64,000 nt of DNA from Plumapathes pennacea (lineage: Eukaryota > Cnidaria > Anthozoa > Antipatharia > Myriopathidae). Under the pieces are notes generated by a model. The model worked only from the letters and a program-made list of their open reading frames with translations. It was not told the DNA's origin and made no database searches. Shown in pieces: positions 56,527 through 64,000 of the stretch. Location of the stretch: assembly GCA_964036295.1 (NCBI GenBank), contig OZ038462.1, forward strand, positions 8,077,267 to 8,141,266. The letters run 5' to 3'. Position 1 is the stretch's first letter. Each line of letters begins with the position of its first letter. The translations under genes and the position numbers were made by a program.

Positions 56527-57052
56527 AGAATTGATGCCAGTATGTGTGTAGAGAGGGATTAATGCTTTAACACGAAATATCACCGGCCAAATGTTGGAAT
56601 AACAGATAGGTCATTTGTGAGTTTCGGAGCTAAGTTTGGCTTGTTAAGTGTGGTCAGCTTAGAAAAACGGCATTAACAACACACACATGAACCACATTAT
56701 GAATATAAGCAAAGCAAAACGAATCCAAACAAGCGGTTTCCACTTAACTCCACGACTCCACACTGATGTCGGCTGACCCAATTTGATAGTCACGCGGGCA
56801 CAACTTACTTTCCTTGCCATTATTCAAAATATAACTAACAGTTTTTTTTTTTTTTCTGATTAGCATTTTTTTTATGTGTATTTGTTTTTTTTTAGCAGCA
56901 GTAGATCTCGTGACCTACCGAATTGTATATTAAATGGCACCTGCTCTTTCTTGGCACGGCCATAATTGCTTTGTGTAACTTGTACCAGGAGCATTTCTTG
57001 TGACATTCAACGGTCTTTCAGGGAGCAGTTCATAAGGCTGCTGTGCTATAAG

Positions 57053-60000
57053 ATGAACACCTATGACCAACTTCTCGTGGCTTTCTTGTTTGCCATCTCA
57101 GTGGAGCAAGACCACTTTACCGATGGTAAGTCTGCCTTTTTTCTTTCTATGTGAGAACGGCATTGCACATTAGATAAACACTTTGATAAGATCGTGTTAG
57201 TTCTTAGCACAGCTGTAGTTTGACGGAATTCGCAATCTTGATCTTGATAAATAAATGTTTTAATAAAACGTTATTTTATCTGAAAAACGTGCATGTCACA
57301 AAGATCCCAGGATCGCCATTAATTCCGGTTTATGTCTAAGTGCGTTCTGCAATTTATCGCATATACTAGAATATATCTTAAGGTGGCTCGTAATAGTTTC
57401 TGGCAGTTTATAGACCAGGAAATGACCTGCTGTTTAGTTTAATCGGCGTTTACTTTCTCAAAAGGGTTTTATGTCTATGGCATTGAGTTCTTATGAAGAG
57501 TGTGTTCTCATACATTTTGAGCAGATATCGGTTACCATGGCGACACAACGTCACCTGTTGTGAATGATATAAAAGCGGGAAAAAGTTAGTTATATTCATA
57601 TTCCCTCGGTGAATTTTTTGAAATTTTGAACACCTGTTTTGTGTACGGAAAGCGACAAAATACAATACGATGTTTATGCAATCGAGTTCGCATTCAGCGG
57701 TGTTATTGTGCTCTTGACTCGTTTCTTGTCACTACTGTCAACACTATAAGTCAAGAAATTGAAGGAAAAAATAAATAAACATGTGTTTTACCGGGCTTGG
57801 TCGGTCCGTATAGGGTAAAACTGTGCTATCGGCATTGATACGGACCGAGGCAACAACTATTCGGGCACAATTTTCCTCTATTACGGACCTCCTGCCCGGT
57901 AAATAACCTATATTTCTCGAAGGTGAAAAAGGTTTCTTGTGTTTGCCAGCTATTTGCCGGTCGCACATGTCCCTTGTGTGATCGATGTGTCTTTCGGAGT
58001 CAGATTCTTGATGTGGAAGACGAGTGGGCCAAGATGATGAAGTTTCGACTGTGCTCCACTGTAAGTTTTTGACCGAAACAGTTGTTTCGTTTTCTTGAAT
58101 CGAGCAAACTAATGAATCGGATTTTCAACACTTCGAGCGCCGCACAAACACAAATAATCAAGAGAAGAGCTACGTAGTTCATGTCATTTAGTTTTGTGAA
58201 GTCCTAACTCTTCTAGCCACACCAAGTTTTCGAGTCTTGTTGAAAACGACGACGCACTAAAGAAGCAATAAATTTGACACCATGCAGGGCTCAAAGTCAT
58301 TTCTGCTGTCTCACTGAAGCAGTAACACAAGTGTGGTGACGGCGGTCGGGGGAAATCTATAGCCCTGAAAACAACATTCTCTTGACTGTCGTATAGGACT
58401 AGCCATGGTTTTCCGTGTGTCACGTAACTGGTTCAGAACATAAACGAGCTGGCACGGTTATTTACAGACTGTTTATATAGAAATTTATTCAGTGCATAGA
58501 AAGTCGAGCATTTTCAAGGTCAAAATTTTGTTTACCAAGAATGAAAACATTTCGGGAAAAAAGTCTATCAGCGATGACGCTTCTTGATCGCGCAGTGTCA
58601 AATTTTGCTAGCGCCGCGGGTTTTCGAGCTAGCATGTTTTTCTATTCCTGCCATTACGATAATAGGTCGCCCCAGCATTTTGTGTGTAGTCTTCTAATAG
58701 GTGTTTCAAAAGTTTGTTGAAAAAAACAAGACAGCTTGAAACTCGTTAAATTGTAGACTGTTTTCATTAGCCCCGTGGGTTAGTTAGTTTCAAATTGTTA
58801 AAAATTGCTAATTTTCAAGGATTTTAAGTAATAATATGTTCAGCGACCTTGAAATCACCTGGCTTTTCTTATATTGCAAATTATATTCACTTTTTCGATG
58901 CACAAATAATCGTATATTCTTCAGTATGTGGGTCAAGCGTGTACATAGCTGGAATATTTGCGGAAGAAGAAACATAACGGACTTAACGGAGAAGAAAGCA
59001 CAGAAAAATGAAGGAGATTGTACGCTTTTCTTTTGCCAAAACGCTGGCTGAGTTTAAAACACCCATACGTTATATTTCTATCAGCCCTGGGGAGTCAGCC
59101 CCCTCTTTAACAGTATGCTACAAGACCATTCAAGAAAGTTTAAACACGTTTGTTAAATTGCAAATTTCAAATCGTGGTATTCTCTGATGATTTCATTCAC
59201 TCAAATGAGTCGGCCTTTTCAAGCGGCTTGTTTTATCGTCAGTTGTGCTTGAGTTAATTTAACATTATGGTCTCAGTTCTAATAAATCAATGAATTTTTG
59301 CCAGGCATGCTACAAATTAAAATAACACAGAAAGAAGGTGTAGGCTTTGTGAAATTTAGGAAAAATAATGTGCAACTTTTCAAGTGTGAACGGCACTTTG
59401 TGGTCGAGAATATTTTGTAATTGCTCGCGGGCAGCGGAGCTGCGGCGAGCTTAAAAATGGAGATTTTTTTTGTTTTCCTTTTTCTGGGTCGAGAATCAGC
59501 ACACGGTGATTGGTTCATATTATCACGCGATATGCGGCTGGCTCAGTTGGTTGAGTGCCGGTCTTTCGTGCTGGAGGTCGCGGGTTCGAACCCCGGCCGG
59601 ACCAGCACTCGGGGTCTTACAATAACTAAGGAGAAGATGCTGCCTTTGTTTTTATTAGCAAATGGTAAGATCTTCACGTGGCTCGGATGACTACGTAAAA
59701 TGGCGGTACCGTCTCCCTATACTTCTATACTTGATTACAGGGGGACGTAAAAGAACCACTGAGGACGTAAACAAATTTCTGGCAGTGACCACTCTCAGTG
59801 CCTGTACTCCACAGTAATATGGCGAAGCCAAATTGTTGCTAAAAAGCCCCTTGAGGGGAGCATCAACAAAAATATGTATGTAATGTATGTAATTGACTTC
59901 GCTAAACAACTCGAGATGTGGCCAGTGAATATTGCTCGTTACTTGTGTGTAAAAGCATCCTATCCAAACTCAAAACCATTGGGCTCTGTGGAACGTGTAC

Positions 60001-61854
60001 GGATAAACTGGATTTTAGGGAATGATTATGGCTTGTGTTCTTAAGCTCACCGCGAAAGCTTTGAGAATAGCCGTAAACAAATGTTTGATGGATACCGCTG
60101 GGAAATTGCAAATTTCTCTGTCGCCGCTAAAAATTTAATCCCCACGAAACTTTCTGTGGCGGCACGAAATACTTCTGGGAAGATAACAGGCCGAAAACGG
60201 AAACCAAAGCTACAATGAGCTTTAGCCGCAAAACAATGACGATTTATGCTTTACTCTGTGCATGACATATGTTGCCTCATAACATTCTTCTGCTTATCGT
60301 ACATTGCCTGTTGAAATATTTCTTTCATTCGATCATGTAGCCTTTGTTTCGCAATGGTCATTGTATACCAGATATGAAAAATACACCGAAATAGTCCTGA
60401 GCATTGAGTTTGCAGTCACAAATGACTGTGAACAAAACCGCAATAATAATGTAAAACAATTGTCGTGTTACATTCCTCGCTTTCAATTTTATATTTGTTA
60501 CAGAACACGAATACTCGAAAGCCTGATAGAAAAAACGTATTCAGTTAATAAAAGAAAACACAAAAGTATTGAAGCGAAGGCTGGATTAATCGCGGCCTCT
60601 GGTTAGAAATAAGAGTCGAGGTCAAACTGTCAAAAATCGATTGTGCATAAAAAGATATGTAACGCATTCTCAAAATTCAGGGTTGCTCTCCTTTAAGAAG
60701 CAAGTGTATGAGTGTTGTAATGATAATTTATAGTGCACTTAATCAGGTTTCATTTGAGCAAGGTGTCAACAGCCAAGTTCTGTATACTGTGTGATGTTTT
60801 TCTGGTGAGAAACTGGAAGTCTCTCTTGGGAGTTCCACTCTTGTCCCTGCTTTCCATTTTAGTATATTCTGGTCTCGACGCAACTCACGCCGCGAGCTCA
60901 CTGGCGACGCCAGTCTAGTTTGCTACTAAATTTCAAAAAAGCCGCCGTGTTTCTGTGTTTGCTTAGGTATTATTAACTATCCAGCCCTTGCATTCGACGC
61001 AAGAGAATATTCTTTGAAAAAACTTGCATTTTAAAACTTTTCTATTTTCCTTGCATGAGATTGGAGTTTCATTCAATTAGAATATGAGACGCTCAAAAAC
61101 AACGAAAACATGTTTTTACCAGCAGTTGTGGGCTTTTAGAACGGTTTTGTGTTCTTTGTTTCATAGCTAATAAGTAATTTACAGAAAATCAAGTCGATCA
61201 TCAATCTCTCTATTTTTATTATCTCGACAGTCAGGTCGAAAAAAGTTGTGATAAATAATTGCAAATTGTTTATTTTTGGTATGCAAAATTGCTTTTCAAA
61301 ATATACAGGTTGCCTAATGTTACTTAATTCCAAGACGTTAGAACCACTAAAAAAAATAGTTTGTGAAATGAACTTAGACATTGTTTACGTAAAACGCAAA
61401 ATAACAATTTGGAAGATAGCTTTAATTTAAAGCATTCGCTTGTTGTTATACTGTAGTGATGTGAAAGTGTTACGATTTAGTGCAAGCGCCGTATGATATT
61501 TTTCACCAGTCAAACCTAATTGGTTGGAATCGGCATGCAATGCCCTGCCCTCGTTACAATGCGAAACCGAATTGTATTCCAATATTGCCATGCCAACTGT
61601 GGGTGTCAGTGAATCTTCCGCTTTTTGTTTCGCTTCTTTAATAAATGTATTGGTACTTGGCTATATATCTATGGTACATTATTTGGGAATATTCCGTTTA
61701 TTTATATTCCCGAGGAATAGGAATAACTGAATACACACAGAATACGAGTTCCTAAAAAAAAAAACAAAAAAACAAAAAAAAAAACAACAACAACAACAAC
61801 AAAAACCCGGCTTTGCGCCAGAACAGAATAGCTGACCTGACAGAATACGGCAAA

Positions 61855-61894
<40 letters not shown>

Positions 61895-62825
61895 AGAAGA
61901 AGAAGAAAAGATCACGATTACCAGCTATTCTGTCCATTCCGAATAATCCGCTATTCCGACAATTCTGCTATCGGTATCGGTTTTCTTTTTTTGTGAACTA
62001 TACGTCTTAACTTGCTCAATAAATTTCATCTGCATATTAGGAGCCGAAACCAGAAACCTGGAGTTTCTCCCGCCAATCTCAAACAAAGCACTGAAAGGGC
62101 ACGACATCAGAACAATTTATGCCGTGAATGAGGGAAATTGCATGGCAGAGTGTTACTTGGAAGAAAGGTGTGTGTCCTACAATCTCGGCCCATTTGTCGA
62201 CGGATTTCACAAGTGCGAGCTGAAAGACGCTGATGACCTGCACCATGACGATTTGATGCCGGAAAACGGTTACTTGTTCCGTGCGGCGAAGGTAACTGTA
62301 TTTGGGCCTCGTGTGAGTGCACGGGTTCACGTGTTTGCGTTTGTATCATAGGAGCTAGAATTGATCTAGGATTGTAATGAATGTATTTTTTAACACTGTA
62401 ATACTTGAAAGTCTGGAGGATGCAATACGAGAATGATATGTTTTTATAAAAGCCTTCGTTATTTAGAGTTTTTGTTCAATTTTGGTGCTAAAATATTTGA
62501 AAAATTCATTTAAAAAAGGACCATGTGTAATTATATGCACGTGTTGGTGTCTTCAAGACGAATTCTTCTTAAAATCCAAAAGCCAATACCACTTTTGCTG
62601 GAAAGAGCTCTTGACTTGAACGGTCTGAGTGCCCAAGTCCAACATTCCCCGCGTAGATAGGGGTCAATTGCCAATATCTGAACCACCAAGTATTTGCTGT
62701 ACCTTCTCCTCAGAATCCCTGCAATGAAAGTACTTGTCTAGGATCAGAAACCTGTTTGACTGGTTTTACCGACAAAGGATACATTTGTCAGTGCAAACCC
62801 GGATATCGAGGAGAGCCATGCGAAG
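57053..62825 (+). CDS. Secreted PAN-EGF gene, 5' part (continues beyond window)
   Basis: Exons: 57053-57125 (signal peptide, MNTYDQLLVAFLFAISVEQD, phase 1), 62041-62291 and 62714-62825 (phase 1 end). Exon 2 carries a PAN/Apple-like domain with the GNCMAECYLEERCVSYN and FHKCELKD cysteine pattern. Exon 3 is a single EGF (NPCNESTC...GYICQCKPGYRGEPCE). Phases 0 before and 1 after the EGF are the same as in the gene at 23339, so calcium-binding EGFs and an FReD may follow outside the window. Intron 1 is 4.9 kb. The exon 1 to exon 2 link relies on phase match and the need for a signal peptide; the EGF and PAN exons are secure. No further exon is seen to 64000. Confidence 0.7.
57787..57903. mobile_element. 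117-bp foldback MITE
   Basis: TTTACCGGGC at the left and GCCCGGTAAA at the right, with inner GGTCCGTAT/TTACGGACC complementarity. It lies in intron 1 of the second PAN-EGF gene. Confidence 0.65.
59530..59745 (+). mobile_element. tRNA-derived SINE
   Basis: The head carries RNA polymerase III A-box-like (TGGCTCAGTTGGTT) and B-box (GGTTCGAACCC) sequences in tRNA spacing. The acceptor stem is imperfect and the sequence continues into an unrelated body (CACTCGGGGTCTT to GGTACCGTCTCC), which marks a SINE rather than a tRNA gene. Confidence 0.65.
61752..61907. repeat. A-rich, (CAA)n and (GAAA)n simple repeats
   Basis: An A-rich tract and (CAA)n lie at 61755-61803, and (GAAA)n grading into (GAA)n at 61855-61905. 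Frames through them encode poly-Phe, poly-Leu or poly-Lys shadows. Confidence 0.9.
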
Positions 62826-64000
62826 GTAGAGTGAGTTCAATAGAGATTGTTAAGAATACAGCATGGGCGGAAGGGTGTGGATTGGGTGGCTAGCATAAGC
62901 ACGTATTAAGGTCTCGATATAAAGGTCCGCGCGTCCCTCAAAAATATTCTAGGAAAAAGACTCACTGTAGCGTTGCTATTTAAGATATAACCATGTACTA
63001 TGTACCGTTGTAAAGTTCTGGTACTGAAGAATGCGAATCTATTATTACGTTTTCCATACACGTTAAATTTAGAATGCGATCTAGAACAGATTGATAAAAG
63101 ATTTTGGAAAAAATTAGGTCTTTCGGGAACTAAAACTTTTGGTGTAGAAGACAAGCTTTTCTCAAATACCGTGTCAGCCATTTTCGATACTTTTTTCGTT
63201 CCTTTTGTATTGAACAGTTTGTATAAAAAACGAGTTTCGAAACGCTCCCTCCACTTTAAAAGAGAATAAAATCCTTAAACCAAAACGGATCAAAATTCAC
63301 TGAAACGGTATTTTAGTCAACATCACTGAGTATCGAAAAAGATTTGTTTTATTTTTGAATCAGGCCGAAGTTTTGATTTTCGTTTCCGAAACAATCAATT
63401 TTCAAATTAATCCAAATAGTACTATATAGTTTAAATTGTAAATCTTGTAAGACAGCGTTTATTAAATCTGATATCCGCTCCGAGATCGAGACTTGTGATA
63501 CGGAAGAGATTTTGATTAAATATTAGTTGATTAATATTCACAATTTAGTATGATTAATATTTATAATTTTAAGGACGTGGTTTAATATTCTATTTTTCAT
63601 AGTGATTCTTTTAGTGTGTAAAAGCATTAATCATAAGTTAATTAGTTTCCACTTAGTGAAGTTCAGGCTGAAGGAGGGCTAGGTTACTCTCAATACAAGT
63701 TATGTCCGCTACAAGTCTAAGTTTAGATTCAGTATCGCTCTTGGTGCGAAGTTAATACAGTTTTGTACGGTACTTTCGGATATTTCACTATGAGCTGTTT
63801 GGCCTAAAAGTTGGTTCCCACGGTCGGAACAATGCCTTAGCATTATGGGCATATCTATAAATCCGGTCGGCCAAATCTTACCTGGCCTGACTAATTGAGT
63901 TTTTAACCTGATCGACCAATGCAGCCTAGACTGAATTTAATTAAGTGTACTTACCAATTACCTGGTTATGTAACTATGTATTGTTCAAAGGTCTCATCGT
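62826..64000. other. Intron or intergenic DNA after the EGF exon
   Basis: No further domain exon is seen. 62908-62950 shares a repeat with 30280-30330. The 63000-63269 frame (89 aa) has no recognisable domain. Confidence 0.4.

Larger units (their letters stand above)
57904..62040. other. Rest of intron 1 of the second PAN-EGF gene
   Basis: Apart from the SINE and simple repeats I see only short chance frames. 60720-60800 carries a piggyBac-type MITE fragment (GCAAGGTGTCAACAGCCAAG) and 60570-60660 a motif shared with 29365-29450. Confidence 0.4.

Noticed and set aside
59533..59606. Functional tRNA gene
   Set aside because: A and B boxes are good, but the acceptor and T stems are imperfect and a SINE body follows.
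61679..62010. ORFs with poly-Phe, poly-Ser or poly-Lys runs
   Set aside because: Shadows of the A-rich and (GAAA)n simple repeats.

Overview
This window is eukaryotic. It has phase-matched GT/AG introns, metazoan extracellular domains (collagen, Ig, PAN, EGF, fibrinogen-related = FReD) and very dense nested transposons. The collagen-Ig-FReD architecture matches the cnidarian ficolin-like (CniFL) family, so I infer an anthozoan, probably a hexacoral or sea anemone. The species cannot be read from the sequence.

The host genes are mainly a cluster of fibrinogen-domain lectin-like genes. At 1-944 are the last two exons (Ig, FReD) of a CniFL-type gene with a premature TAA in the FReD exon. At 23339-34771 I assemble a complete five-exon secreted PAN-EGF-cbEGF-cbEGF-FReD gene (453 aa). 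At 43514-48456 I assemble a complete four-exon type II membrane gene with a collagen stalk, three Ig domains and a FReD (707 aa). At 57053-62825 is the 5' part of a second PAN-EGF gene that runs out of the window. The FReD exons of the first three are close copies although the upstream domains differ, and all three are followed by the same decayed partial FReD. At 3928-5760 and 10426-10710 is a duplicated pair of small secreted six-cysteine peptide genes. A divergent Rho-like GTPase fragment lies at 21861-22198 (minus).

Much of the rest is mobile DNA. A Helitron-like family (5' TCCCCGAACG, 3' CTAG) occurs as a coding but broken, internally duplicated copy (37116-42727, minus) and as about 1.75 kb non-autonomous copies at 14374-21362, 25549-27279, 28255-28780 (partial) and 48702-54947. 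Copy 14374-21362 is a nest: it carries a Mutator-like 9-bp-TSD element, a Harbinger-like element that itself carries a second 9-bp-TSD element, and a palindromic hairpin element. Copy 48702-54947 carries an intact Ty3/gypsy retrotransposon (49479-54004) with identical 111-bp LTRs. Removing the insertions restores the same ~1.7 kb unit each time, which supports all the boundaries. LINE, SINE, piggyBac-type (TTAA), Harbinger-type and other foldback MITEs fill the remainder.

Functionally the FReD genes look like secreted and membrane recognition lectins, and the six-cysteine peptides look like possible defence peptides. An innate-immune cluster is a reasonable inference but not proven. Gene models come from splice signals, reading phase and paralogue comparison by eye; no database search was run.
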